This document shows, one piece after another, positions 1-13,378 of a stretch of DNA of 64,000 bases. The position numbers were made by a program, and so were the translations under genes. The DNA comes from Diadema setosum. Taxonomy: Eukaryota; Echinodermata; Echinoidea; Diadematoida; Diadematidae. The stretch covers positions 35,908,385-35,972,384 of the forward strand of contig CM067075.1 of assembly GCA_033980235.1 (NCBI GenBank). The letters are read 5' to 3'. The notes below the pieces were generated by a model that saw only the letters and a list, made by a program, of their open reading frames with translations, was not told the origin of the DNA and did not search any database. Numbering within the stretch: position 1 is the first letter of the stretch; each line of letters opens with the position of its first letter.

Positions 1-475
1 ACTTAGAACTCAGTCTGAATTTCTCAACATACGCCTTTGAATGCCAAATATCCACTACCTGTGCTTGGTCACAAAAATCAAACCCAACCAGCATAGAACC
101 CTCTGAAAAAGCTTGTGCTTACACATTTCGCACTGATAGCGGAGGCCAAATTGTGTGATTCGATCAATGGTCAAAGTGACTAAGTTACTAGTTAATGACT
201 GAATTATTCAATAGGAGTGATGCCTTGGTTAGGCTTTCTCCCAGTCACTGATAATAGGAAGCTTTAGATTTTCATGATGGGGACGTTCAGAGGAAAAATA
301 AAAACCCCTTCTCTGAGCATGCGCTTGCGAGATTGTTTATCAAAAATGATGTATTTATAGTTCGCATCATCTGAGTCTTCACTGTATGTTCTGGACTACT
401 TTTACGTCTGCTCAAATCACAACGTAGAGAGTGTACTTGAAGCACATGCACTGATCTTATGAGGGCACCAGTTTA
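1..475. other. Unassigned sequence
   Basis: AT-rich sequence with no coding or repeat structure that I can support. Confidence 0.5.
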
Positions 476-2256
476 TTAGGTGATCCGAGTATCCTCTCGG
501 ATCACCTTCTGTATCTGTACGGATTCTTTGTTGGGTGTTCTTCTTCTTTCTTTATTTCTGGACAAAATTTGTGTATCGATTAGCTCAGAAAGTGTTCTTC
601 CTATCAATTTCAAACTTATACCATATATGTATCATGTCCCAAAGACGACGGGTCTAATAAAATCATAGTGATCAGTCGACCGTGACGTCACTATGACGTC
701 ATTATATGAAAACACATTCTCAAGCATATCTCATCAATGGAATGGAATTTTTCAATGAAATTTACGTCACATATATTTCAAGTTATGCGCATTCTACTCA
801 TATTGTCAAAATTCATATTTTCTCTTAAAACGCGCGCGTCGAAACATTTGTATGCTCAAATCGAGCTCAAATTTTTTTTGCACACGTTTCAGACCATTTG
901 GAGCATTTTTTGAAAAATTGAAAAAATCGGACGGACGCGTACGCGCTCGCACATATACGCACGCACAGCTCATATGCAACTGAAATTTCCCATTTTTTTA
1001 CGTTTATCGGATGCCTGAAATGTCAAGTAATATTTCTACCAAGTTTCAAGTCAATCCGACTCAATATGACGTCATACAATGTACGGGCCCGTCAAAGTTG
1101 AAATTCCGCGCGCGCGTCAATGGCGATATACAGTGCAACAATGCCAAAAAACCGCCAATTTTAAATCCGAATTTACTCGTCAGGATGGACGGTGACCCCC
1201 CATTTTCTTTACATATTCTGAAAGCTGATGAGTTTTACATGTTATTTCATGGGTTGGCAATGCTGGAAAAATGATGAAAAGATATCAAATTTCTTAATAA
1301 AGTAAAAAAAGCAAATTTTCAAAATGACGTCATCAAATTTTAAGTTCACTCAAGCGTATCTCACTATTCTTTTGTTGATTTTGGTCCAAATTTCAATATG
1401 TTGTAGCTTATTAAATGGTCTTTCAGTCATATAATAACAACATTTTGATTGGATGTCGGCATCACCTCCAAAAAATGGATTAAACGTAACATTGTCAAAT
1501 TTGACCAGTTTACGTGTTATCTCTATGGGAGTGCAGTTTTTCTGGAAATGAAAACTGACATGACTATCTTTATCGAGCACTAGTTCACTTATGCTTCGGT
1601 GAATTTCTCCCATATTTTAGTATGTTGTAGCTGAGACTTTGGGCTATCGTAAATGTGCCCTTTGTATTTTCATACGGAGTCGGCATCACATCCAAAAACT
1701 TGGTTGAAATTAAAGCTTATCTTCGATGTATTGAAATATTTCTTCCTTTCTGCAACTTTCTTTGCAATAACTCAAGAAAAACATACCCTATCACCACCAT
1801 ATTTTGCATACGTTTAGTTTATGTCACGAACATTATTTTACAAAATAACAACTACTTGATCAGACGCCATCTTGGGTATGTAAATTAGGGTCAAATGTCA
1901 TAGATGTTTCATCCTGTATCTTGGTGAATACATGTCCTATCTTTCCCATATTTTGCACACGTAAAGACCATGAAACAGGGATCATTTCTTCAAATAATCA
2001 CATTTTGCTCAGATGCCATCTTGTCTGTGCAAAGTGGGGTCAAAGGTCATAAGTACTTCTTTTTCTATCTTCGTTATGACGTGTTATCTCTATGGGAGGG
2101 AATTTTTTAGATGTGAAAATTGACATGACTCTCTTCATCGAGCACTATCTTACTTATGCTTCGGTGAATTTCTTTCAGATTTTAACATGTTGTAGCTGAG
2201 ACTTTACACTATCAGGACTCGAATCAGTGATTTAAAAAAGAAATCGGATCACCTAA
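476..2256. mobile_element. Non-coding DNA transposon, 1.78 kb, inverted ends TTAGGTGATCCGA
   Basis: The left end TTAGGTGATCCGA is repeated in reverse at 2244-2256. The left end also forms its own hairpin (479-506, stem GGTGATCCGAG). The interior is built from internal duplications: about 120 bp at 1515-1640 recur at 2085-2206 (marker: TATGCTTCGGTGAATTTCT), and about 100 bp near 1800-1900 recur near 1955-2060 (marker: GCCATCTTG). There is no transposase frame, so this is a non-autonomous element. The superfamily is not clear. Confidence 0.7.
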
Positions 2257-3455
2257 TTTGTCAGTGTTGACAAATTCCGGTTCTAGTTTTTTATTGCGTG
2301 CGTCCTAAGCTAAAGCTACTTTTCAACATGACGCAGGGAGAGAGGAGTACATCCAACACAATCGTCTTCTCAGACGTCTGAGTCACAAATCTAAAGCTCC
2401 CTATTAATCACAACATCATGCTACCGTGCTCCACTTCGGATCTACAGATCTTTGCTCAAAACCGTTCAGACTAACAACAATATGGGGTTTTTGAAAAGAG
2501 ACTTGGGGCTGTCCCACTGGTGGAGAAGACCCAGCTTCTGGAACAGACATTGCTAATTGTCTTCTCATGCATACCTTGAGATGCTATGCAGTCGTCACCT
2601 ACCTCACCACAAAACAGTGCTCTATTCAATGAGAATATTTTGCATGCTTTGTCCTGGCAGCTGTAATAACTTCCCCAGGTCCTTAAAAGCAGTCTCGCTG
2701 TAAACCTAGTGCAATGGTTGTTAACTTTTTCTCAATCTGTCGATCAACACTGTAAAGCTCCACATCACCCAACAGATGAGGTGTGATCATGTAAACACTT
2801 GTAGATAGAACTTGACTTAGGTCTACATCAGACATACACAATACATAAAGTTATGGGAAAATGCAAGAAGTAAAAGTTGAATAAATGCTTCACAAGTTGG
2901 CTTGGGCCCTACACTGTTCAGAATACAGACTAAATTACGGAGTCTGCATCGGAGGGTGGTGTGAACGAGACATACATTTGGTCGTGCACGAAAAATGGGC
3001 CCCTACGAGGTGATGGACCAGAATACTAGGCCTACTGGTCACAATGACATCGCACTAAAAAACAACAGGACAACCCCTGCTATGACGATAAGGCAGAATA
3101 CTGTGTAAATACGATGTTTGCTTCCAAAAAGATTTGACCTCGGTGCAACCTCCCTAAAGTGCCCTGGTGTTTTATTAACTACACTAATCACTATTGCCTC
3201 CTATCAATGAGCATATACCATACTTTTACTTTTATGGGTGTCTACTTATTAAAAAAAAAAAAATACATAATTTGCCACTTATAAAAAGATAATTTATGAC
3301 AGCACAAAGCGTGCAAAATAAATGTTCAAATGAAGAATTTCCAAATATAGAAAGAGTAGCAAGAAAAAAAATAGAGAATTCAGGGTTTGACAGAAAGGCT
3401 CTGATTACAAGTTTGAAATCTGAAATACTAAGAACAACACTAATACCACATTATT
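2257..3455. other. Unassigned sequence between two repeats
   Basis: No open frame with splice borders and no inverted ends were found; A-rich runs occur near 3250 and 3360. Confidence 0.45.
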
Positions 3456-3822
3456 TTTAAAGGGGAAGGCTAGTAACTGATCAGTGGGAATCAGTGGAAA
3501 TGCTGGGAGATGATTGTTCCAATCCTTATGGGATTCATTCAAGAGTTCATTGTATATCTATTGTTGTGTGAAAATGATTTGCTTCAGAATGGTCTCATAT
3601 TCAAGTAATGTGCAGTGTAATGCTTCCAGGTTAGCGTCCCTGGTCAGTGACGGAGCATTAATCTGCACATTACTTGAATATGAGACCGTTCTGAAGCAAA
3701 TCATTTTCACACAACAATAGATATACAATGAACTCTTGAATGAATCCCATAAGGATTGGAACAATCATCTCCCAGCATTTCTACTGATTCCCACTGATCA
3801 GTTACTAGCCTTCCCCTTTAAA
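3456..3822. repeat. Near-perfect long palindrome (hairpin MITE), 367 bp
   Basis: The arms 3456-3631 and 3647-3822 are reverse complements with few mismatches, around a loop of about 15 bases. Reading either strand gives almost the same peptide (MFQSLWDSFKSSLYIYCC), which is a shadow of the palindrome, not a gene. A transcript would fold into a stem of about 175 bp. Confidence 0.9.
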
Positions 3823-3892
3823 GACTAGTCCACCCTGTGAAGATGCCTACAGAATAGAGCAACAACAACAACAAAATGTATATTTACACAAC

Positions 3893-4084
3893 GTACTGTC
3901 AAAGTTGTCTATAGCAGCCACACAAGGGAGACAAAAAAAAAAAAACTGTGGCTATCATAAACAAGTGGCCATGATAATAACGTTCTATAACATGACTTTT
4001 TCAGAGGCAATCATTTTTAGTGGTTGTACATGCATAGATAGGTGGCCATGAAAGACAGGTGGTCACTAAGACAGGTTTGACTGC
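3893..4084. mobile_element. Small MITE with ends ACTGTCAAA / GTTTGACTGC
   Basis: The left end has GTCTATAGCAGCCAC and the right end has GACAGGTGGTCACTAAGACAG, in inverted orientation. The same family makes the ends of the element at 62611-63983 and relics at 31847-32268. Confidence 0.65.
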
Positions 4085-5531
4085 ATCTGGGTGGTGCTCA
4101 GTATTATGAATGCCAATGACTCAGCACTCTAGGTGTCCTCTTATGATAGACAGAGAGTTACCTTAAACACAATAGAGATAGCTTGTGGCTAGTACCTTTT
4201 GTTTGCTGAGTACACACATGTGTATACACACATACCAAAAAAAAAAAAGAAGAAAAAAAAAAGATAAAAAAAGATAAAATCACATAAGAAAAACACAAAG
4301 ACACCTAGACTTCCATGGAATTGTTTAAAAACGTTGGGCTTGGAACATACAAAAGTTTGACTGCAGTAACCAATATATTCATTTGTATCAATTTGAGATA
4401 TTCGATATTAGATCTGTTAAAAAAACCTGAGAATAGAATTAAAATTTGTGATGATTTTAATGATTTCAAAAACATTTCTTGTCATGTAACAAGCACAGTG
4501 TCACTGAAAATACTTTACTTTCATACATATGATGATGACCTTCCTTCTAAAAAATGTGAAAATTGCTACATTGGTATCTGCATTAAAACTTGTAATAATA
4601 AGATCCTTGAGGTTCTAGGACCAAAATCACAAGAACACAGAGTTATAAAAAGTGAAATGAGTGAATATACAAAGCAAAATACAGGGATCTTATATAACAC
4701 AGCTATTACAAGGTGTGTATCATTCAAACAATTTCATTCTGAGACCTCCTAACTTTTCTCACCGAAAAGGAGTGATGATTTGGCTCAAAAGTCCGAAAGA
4801 AAGAACAGCTCCCACAGAAGTGCGTAGTAGAATTATCTCAAAAAATAAGAAATTCCTATTGAAACAAAGGTTGGGAATGGTCAAAATTCAGATTCTTTCC
4901 TCCAAACTTAGAATAGTTGAGAGGACTGCATTCATTATATCCACTTATATTTCTCTCTTGATTTATCACATCAAATAAAAAACAAAATTCTGTTAAAACA
5001 CATTTGCCCTTATCCATTGATAGTCACAAAGCCTCTAAAATGGTATCCTACAGAAGTTTACAGTCACATGACTCCTGTCACATGACTACTATCACATGAC
5101 TGCTGTCAAATGGCTCTGCTACTGAGATCTGTCACTTATTCCTTCTGTGAAAAAATAAATAGTTCTTGATGCAACAGGTTTCCTAGAATATGCACAGAAC
5201 TTGTTACATATCCATTTTTATACTAGTAGTCTCTCTTTTTTTTCTTTTCTTTTTTTTAGCAATAATCCATAAAAATAAAGTTGATCTATTCCATGTAAAG
5301 AAATTTCACAGATGTGTTTTTTTTCCCCCCGTGTTTTCCAGGTACAGCTGTAAGATATATGGGTGAGGGAATGGGTAGAGTTACTAAACAGGATGTTCCA
5401 TCAGTGATTCATGACTAATTCATAATGCCATACCTCTCTTTTAAGCTGATATTGCTCCCACTTCACTGATTATCTGCTTATGTTTCATGTGCATTGATTA
5501 AGATCATGTTTTTGGTTTTGTTTTTTTTCAG
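4085..5531. other. AT-rich non-coding stretch with a 14-bp tandem repeat
   Basis: At 5065-5120 a 14-bp unit beginning CACATGACT is repeated four times. A 145-codon open frame at 4315-4752 has no recognisable features. No splice-bordered exon was found before the one at 5532. Confidence 0.5.
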
Positions 5532-5640
5532 GCTGCTCCCCTACAAGCAAGTGATGGGACTAGACTTCGATCATAGCCAACCTCCAATGCTTCGAGATCA
5601 AATGATACATAACATTCCCCCCATGATCAGATGCTTTGCT
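5532..5640 (+). CDS. Internal exon of an unrecognised plus-strand gene
   Basis: A long pyrimidine tract ending in ttttttttcag precedes the exon, and a gtaagc donor follows it. Only one of three frames is open across the whole exon; it enters with two bases owed and reads LLPYKQVMGLDFDHSQPP, then MLRDQMIHNIPPMIRCFA, ending in phase 0. The two other frames hit stops. No family could be assigned. Upstream exons must lie left of the window or be short; the nearest downstream candidate is the terminal exon at 13379. Confidence 0.55.
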
Positions 5641-5864
5641 GTAAGCTCTCTACAAGTACAATCATATGCAAGATCTGTATCTTAGTTGGTCAAGTTCATC
5701 TATTCATGCAACATATGAAATTCACTCATTTTGGTGTCAAGTTCAATACAAGCTATGGATGAAAGCAACATTTGGTGTAAATTTGAATAGAATCAGAACA
5801 GCATTAGGAACATTGAGGTCATTTCAATGTGAGGAATCATTTACATGGCAAGCAAGGAAATATT

Positions 5865-6862
5865 TTAACCCTATAAAGCCCAAGGGGGGCACATTGTGCC
5901 CCCCCTACGACATTTTCTTTTGCCACTCCTACACTTTACTCGATTTCAAACAAATTTGGTGACTTTTCCTAAAATCTTATTGCGAACATTTTGATATATA
6001 ATTTAGCTATGTCCGATATTGCTAGTTGCCATGGCAACCGTAAACTAAAAACCATGTCAGTCAGATTTTGAATGATTTTCTGTTCCAATTTCACTTAACA
6101 ATATAATAATGGATGAAATGGGGGTTTTCTTGGCTGTAATTTGCTGAAGGACAAAAATGTGAAGTAATTATGGTTGTGAATTACCCTGAAATGGTCTTCT
6201 TATTATTTCCTTTATTTTTTATATGACATAGGCATCAAACAATAGATATAATAGAAATAATTGAAAATACAGCATTTTCCAAAGACTACCCTTTTATTTT
6301 GTGTTATCTTCACACAAGCTTTGCCTGTAATATCATTTTTTATCATATTATCAATCTGCACACTCAAAATTTCAATATTTTGGAAATATGAAATGTGATA
6401 CCAATATATGTACCCATTCCAAGCAATACATCATAGGTTTCATATATTTCTTTATATTGTAACGAGTAGCGCCCCCACATGTTGACCTTGAGAAATTTCA
6501 ACCATAACAAATAGTGAAGATTGACTTGCTTTTCCTTTTTGGTAAATATGAAAATGATTGATATGAAATAAAAACATATACACTGGGGATAAAAAATAAA
6601 AATAAAAATACATGATTTTAGCGTATTTCCTATGTATTTCTGTATATTTTGGTAAATAGCGCCCTCAGTGGATGACCTTGAGAAATTTCAAATGTTGGGT
6701 CATGTAGAATATGAGTTGCTCTACCCATGTGCCAAATATGACGGTCATACATCGTATAATAAAGAAGTTATATGGGGGGGGGGGGGGCACAATGTGCACC
6801 CCCCCCCCCCCCCCCCCTTGGGCCTGGAAGGGGTCAAAATAGCTTGGGCTTTATAGGGTTAA
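5865..6862. mobile_element. Non-autonomous piggyBac-type element with TTAA target-site duplication
   Basis: TTAA at 5865-5868 and 6859-6862 flank inverted ends CCCTATAAAGCCCAAG (5869-5884, and its reverse complement ending at 6858). TTAA duplication and CCC...GGG ends are hallmarks of piggyBac elements. Each end is followed by a GTGCCCCCC/GGGGGGCAC hairpin-like block. Two internal near-repeats carry GACCTTGAGAAATTTCAA (about 6485 and 6673). No transposase is present. Confidence 0.85.
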
Positions 6863-9800
6863 AAGAGTTGCTGTCTTGAATGTCACTGGCATCTCAGACA
6901 TCCTAAAGGCCAACCACTTCTCAAAACAACACGCAAAATAAGATGATGGCGTACAATGTTTTGGCCACTGTGTACAACCATCAGACATGCTAGAGTACAA
7001 ATTACAAAAATTACAATTCCTGCAGTCTTCCCCAAGTACGCTATGAAATTATCCCAACAGCGATAGAGAGAGAGAGAGAAAAAAAAAATACTACGTACAC
7101 GTGTAGCCTATGTTGAAAGTCGTAACAATGTGAAATTCATAAGTTCCTAAAACCTCTCTTGGTCGACCATACTTGTTTTTTCTTTCTTTTTTTTTAAAGA
7201 AATAGTCTTTTTCTATCCAGATGTAGGACATGACACCTGAGAAGAATGTTGGCTGTGAATATTTGGGTTATAAATAACTCAGGGTTTATTTCCTTCCTAC
7301 CCTTTGACACATCCAAAACAATGTTTTGAACTTGTTGATGAATTTGAATAAGAGTTTCTCCATACATTTTTGGAAAGCTGCCATGAGAATAATCTGTGAC
7401 CTGCTCAAACTCCTAGATCTATGTGATGTCATAGTATCAACTTACAGAGAAGACATGTGGTTTCCATGCCTACCATGCTGTTTTTAGACTATTTACTTCA
7501 CAGGATTATCTCTGCTGTCAATTCTCTCTAAATCCAGTACATGAATACAGTAATATTGTACTGTTTTCTTTTAATTTTCTACAAAAGAACTGTTGACCTT
7601 TATGTTCATAACTTATTCCCACAAATATGTATGTACATGTCCAAATAAACAATCATAATGAATGGAATGTTATTTGAAAGGATATGGCAGATGGCCAAGA
7701 CAGGAAATTGAAAAAACAAAACAAGAACAAAAAACAAAACAAAACAAAACAAAAATTTGTGTGCTGTTTTGTTTTTGCTGTAATCTGATACACAACTATT
7801 TCTGTAGTAAGACAACTGATGATTGTAGCATTTTTTTTTTTTTTTTTAATTAGCTTTTGCACCGATTTTGGGTTTCATACAATAACAGAGAATGGTTCTC
7901 TCTACGCATGTCAACATGCCCGTTACATTTCTGGTTTCCCTTTCATGCAGGATATAAACACAAGGGCCTACAGTCCTCATAAATTCTATGTACTTTACAG
8001 TATATCTGCACAAGCTTTTAAAACTTTTAATCTTCCATAGCAATTTTTGCCATTATGTGGGCCAGCCAGATAAATTTTGAAAAAATAAACAAGAATTCTG
8101 CTGAGGTAAATTCCCCTTCTAGAAGGTCCCTGCCTTCTTTTGTCTACCAAACAACATGACCTTCCTTATAAAGTACAAAGTGGTTCAGAGGCCAGGAGCG
8201 ACAATTGACATCGTACGGTTACTACACAGTAAAACAAACAAACAAACAAATGAAACAATTCAATATCATCAAGTTCTGTACATGACTACACACGTCATTT
8301 GGCATGGTCCAGTAGGTGTCATGGTCAATGCTACGATCAATAGTAAGAGAAACAATTGCTGCCCACTTACATCCCTCCAGTGCCAATCAAGAAAAACCGA
8401 GTTACGGTTATAATGCCCTACTGACTGTTTTACGTTTTATCGAAAAGCTAGTCATGAGTGCGATCAAACAAATTCCCTTCTACAAGATTGCCGGTTTAGA
8501 AAAATAAAGAAGAAATAACCAAAAACGGGATTTCCTAACTATGATATACAATATTCACTTTAAAACTCTGTGATACAGGTTTTTGTTTTTGTTTTTCTAA
8601 TGTATCTTTTTAAACATTCCTTGGAGTCCATGTACTATTGATAAACAAACTGAAACAATATCCCGAGTTTTCTCAGTCTTTCTTGTTCATAACATACAAT
8701 ACTTTATTATAGAGGTGCATCTTTATGCTACATGTATACTGGATATATGCCATTATTAGAGGATAAAATTTTTAGAGGATAAAATTATGATTAGTGAAGG
8801 AAGGCATGAAGTCAGATGTCAAATAGATGTCATGGAGCTTTGTACAGATTCTCTCCCATTGACATCATTGTGCACAAATTAATAATAATGTATCAAAAAT
8901 ACTTTTTCTGTAAGATGAATTAAAGATGAGGTGTATTCTTCAATTTTCTTTGAATTCACAAATGAGACTTTGGAACACAGGACATAGGGGACTTGAGTGT
9001 GTCTATTTGGGTATGTACTGTATGCATGAAGGAGTCAAGTCTGAAGTGAACTAGAGCGTATTATCTGACAGACAACTTGCAAACAGGATGTGAAGATATG
9101 CCCTTCATACTGCACAGTCTCCATACAACTTGTAATTACCAGGCAGCACATTATCTGTCCTTGCATTTTTCCTGGATTCATAAATACTTTAAAAAGCCTG
9201 TCATATATAAAGATAAATAGATACAGAAATGCATGTACATAATCAAATACTCCCACATGAGCATAAAGGGCAAAATTATATTTTGCATGAATGAAAAAAG
9301 TCAGCCTTTCAGATCATATATACATGTATGTATATAGAAGTCATTCTACGGAGCATGTATTCCCACGCGGTAGGACCGAGTCTTTGCCTACTTTTATTAA
9401 CACCCACAAAATCATTTCAGTGTTCCTGGAAATAGGGTGATAGCAAATTTCTAACGTCATTATGACAGTCTTTTAAAAGCTCAGAGTCGTGGGTGGTGCG
9501 TGGGACAAGGATAGCAAGTCTGGCACTAGCATATGTAATGAATTTACGTAAAGAATAGAGTACGGACATTGGTACATAGCGGAATATATTCAAGGTATAA
9601 CTATCCAGCTACCTCTTTATCTTTATATTTCCAGCTATCACTCTATCCATACATAATGTATGAGGTATCTAAATTTCCCAGGATTGAATATCAGTGAGTG
9701 TATTAATAATGTCATAGAGATTGATTTCTGCATTGTTACACCTCTGCATATCAGACATGTAATGATGCATGCTTTACAAAAAAGGCATATGATATTTTGT

Positions 9801-11975
9801 TTCAGGTAAAAGATTGTAATATTGCATGTACAAGTGCCAAGCATGCAAAGTTAAATTTCGCCAAAAACAACAAACCCACCCCTAAAACAAACAAATGAAA
9901 TAAAAATACATTTTGTCGATGTTATTGTTGTCGTCTTTTCAATCTAAAAAAAAAACACATTCATTGATCTTGAGTACTTGGCTGCAGAAAATGACTGCCA
10001 AAAGTTTCAAAAATTTGCTAATCTGAGACACTCCATTTGCCAAACAAGATACTTTCAAAGACAGCAGCATGAGAATTAAACAATTTTGGGGAAAATACTT
10101 TCATGGTGATATTTGTTTAAAGATAGATAAAATAGTGACAGCGTAATATTCAAACATTTTGTATGCTCTGGTGTTTTTCAAGTCACAGGAACAACTATGT
10201 CAGCCGAGTTCCAACAGAGTGTGAAATTGAGCTGTCACAATTCTAAGCTGTGTCTTTAACCATCAGCACGTGGCCGAGTGGGGCATCAAGTTGAAATTCT
10301 ATCACACCTCAGGCTAAGAGAGAAAATAAATCACCAAGCAGTGCGTCATATCTTCACTTCCTCTTTCATGACGTCATGTTAAGCCCCACAGAAAGGGAAG
10401 GCTGGCTGTGGACTAGAGAGCAGAAGTGACCAGTCTTGAAGCTTGATCAAGTGAAAGAGAAGAAGCACCCACCAAGTGAAAGTGTTTTGTTTCTGGAGTC
10501 AAGTTTCTGATTTCCCCATTTGTTGAGTCATATGTCTGGTATGTCAGATTTCCATCAAAACCAAGACACCCAAATTCAAAGTTTGTTCATTCATATCCTG
10601 GTCCTTTCAACAATCACTGAGTGCGCACTAATTTATTGACTCATGTAAAACTGAGTGACACAGTTATTCTTGAAGGAATTTGAAAATTCAAATTAAAGAA
10701 AGTAAAATTTACCTGTCTTCAGCAACAAACAGAGAGAATGATGATAAATGCACTGATATGCAGAACATTCATAAATATATGAAGGAATAGATTTTACATT
10801 CAGCATTTGAGTGCCTAACATTGCTTGCAATGTTCTGGTGGCCACATGCACAAAGAACATCTAGAAATTGGTTTCACTTTCTGTCCCCTATTAAGTTGTC
10901 ATGACATTTGTGTGAGTTAAAGAAAACAAATCAGTTCAGTGTCCTGTCAAACTTCCTGTAGGAACCAAAATTGAAAACTGAACAGAAGAGCGACATGGAC
11001 AAATTGACAGACGAATTGACAGACAGACGAATTGACAGACAGGCAGACAGACAGACAGACAAGCCATCAAAAGAATGAAAACACAAATGCCTCTGATATT
11101 CTTGGTAGTGAGGTTTCATGAGAGACACAATACATTTACAAAAAGAAAAAACATACCTACTTGGTTTTGTGACACGTTAACACCATAACCATAGAGCTTG
11201 TACAAGTCAAGGTACAGGTCAATGAAACATGTTTAAATCAATGTCTTCATTCATCCATCCAATCACCAAGCCTGGCAGCCATCAGATCATAAGTCTATCA
11301 TGCAGTTCATCCATCCATCCATCCATCCATCAATCAACCCAAGAAACAATCTATCTAACGAATCATATAGAATGTGGAAGTCCCATAATATCTCAATGCA
11401 TTAGCTCCAGACTGTAAAGCATGTCTGGACATGTCTGAAACTCAAAACCCATCTCCAAACCATTTCGAAACCATCTCGAAACCAACTCAAAACCATATCT
11501 CAAAATACAAAACGTTATAAGATTTTGTAACTGGCCTCCAGTTTTGGGCTGTAAAAAAACCAAACAACAATTTTTCCAGAATAGACATTGTTGTGTTAAC
11601 TGTTTTCATAGTGATCAGATCAGAGAGATTTTTTTTTTTATTTTTTTTTTTTAGGCAATTTAAGATATTATAGGGATGTGAAGTATCCATTACTAAGTCT
11701 TCACTATATCACTTTAACAGTGTTACTTCCATAGAGGGATAAGCTTTAGAGCTGACAGCACTGTTCTATCACAGGAGCAACACATTCTACATTAATGACA
11801 AATCATTAGAACTTTACAGTACAAGTATAAAAATTCAACCAACTTAGCCTCCCCACACCAGCAAAGAAAAGGGATGACATGGCTTGTTAGTTATCAGGTA
11901 GGAAATACAAATAAAAGGTTATTTATATTGATGGTATTTTTACATACATATATATGGCTTCAGCCAAAAGGGCTA
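6863..11975. other. Intronic or intergenic sequence, plus-strand gene
   Basis: This lies between the two candidate plus-strand exons. It holds simple repeats: AAAAC near 7735, AAAC near 8230, ACAG at 11035-11060 and CATC at 11308-11331. I saw no further exon with convincing borders, though a small one could have been missed. Confidence 0.4.
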
Positions 11976-12540
11976 TAAAGAAACTCCACTTCAAGTCAAC
12001 ATTAAACGTGAAATAGAGTAAAATCAAAGGAAACTAACAATTACAGTTTTATTCAAATTTGGAAAACAAGTAAGTCTGAGATTTTAAAATTTCATGTTGA
12101 AATGAAATCACTCACAAAAATTATACAAACTGGATAAGGTGATGACAATTTTTATTTGTCCAAAGTGAATTGAAAAGGATAACATCTTTTGCAAGAAATC
12201 ATTCTGGAGTTGCTCTAATTAAGTGATATGATAGTTGAGGGGTAGGTATAGTTGCAAAAGTGGTATTGACCAAGAATTGTGTACTCTTGGTTTATCATTT
12301 TTATGTATTCATCACCGAGAAAATTGTGAAATGATGACATCACCTCATGAAATTTGGAAACATGGCTCTGACCAATATACCACTGTGGTGTGAAAATATG
12401 TCAAATGTTGCAGAAAAAGGCCCATCATTTTCTTGTTACTTGTTAGATAAAAACAAAAAAACTGACTGCTTTGTAACTCGCTGAATAACCTCTTTTTTAT
12501 CACAGTTTATAGCTTGAACATGAAGTGGAGTATACCTTTA
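11976..12540. mobile_element. MITE with ends near AAAGAAACTCCACTTCA
   Basis: The left sequence AAAGAAACTCCACTTCAAGT is mirrored by ACATGAAGTGGAGTATACCT followed by TT at the right end. The interior is AT-rich and non-coding. The length is about 565 bp. Confidence 0.6.
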
Positions 12541-13378
12541 AGCCTAGTGAGAATGTTGCTTTGCAAATTATTGGCAACAAAGTGTATACTGTAGTGTAGA
12601 TGTGTGCAGTTAAAGTTGGTTTCTATGTTTTGGCTTGATGTAAGCATACAGATGATCACCCTGTGATAATTTGATTACATGCGTTTGAAATCTACCAACT
12701 GTCATGACTCAGATGCAAGCAGGCTAATAAATGGTTTGGTGAACAAGTTGTTGGCAAGCAGTGCATTTCTAAAAGCAGTCATTTAGCTCCTACTGAGAAT
12801 CCCAATGTGGGCATATGACATCAAGTTTTCTTGGAACACACTACATTGTATTTCCTGGAGAATCCTGGCTCCGCTTTTTTTCATAAACTATGTGTGTGTT
12901 GCTATACCACTGTTACAGCTTTTTCATTCTTTTCTTTGGCCATTTTGCTAAAACAAGGAACAAAAAAAAAATCCCTGTTTTTTTTGAAGGATTTTTCATT
13001 CTTTATAAAAATATTTTTCAAAATAATTCATGAATAATTCTAATATGTAATGCTGGGCTATACACTCCAATAGATTATGATCACACTGAATCAAATAGAA
13101 TTAAAGAGAAAAAGAAAAAGAATGAAAGAGGGAAACATAATCCCTTCAAATCTGCAATCGTGCTAACATAAAAAAGGACCTTCTTTCTTCTTTCTTTTTT
13201 TTAAATCTCTCTACCATAACATATATAATATCTGTGTTGTCAATTACTTGCTCAAAATGCAGAAAATGTCCATCCACACATTGAATAATAATAACCAAAC
13301 TAAATTGACTACAGTATTTGACTGTGTCTAACGTTCTTCATCTTCTTGTTTGTTTGTTTGTTTGTTTGTTTCGTGCAG

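Noticed and set aside
3514..3764. Pair of nearly identical 68-codon frames on opposite strands
   Set aside because: They are both readings of one palindrome.
4315..4752. 145-codon plus-strand open frame starting with ATG
   Set aside because: AT-rich composition with no domain, no codon bias and no supporting splice or promoter features; probably chance.
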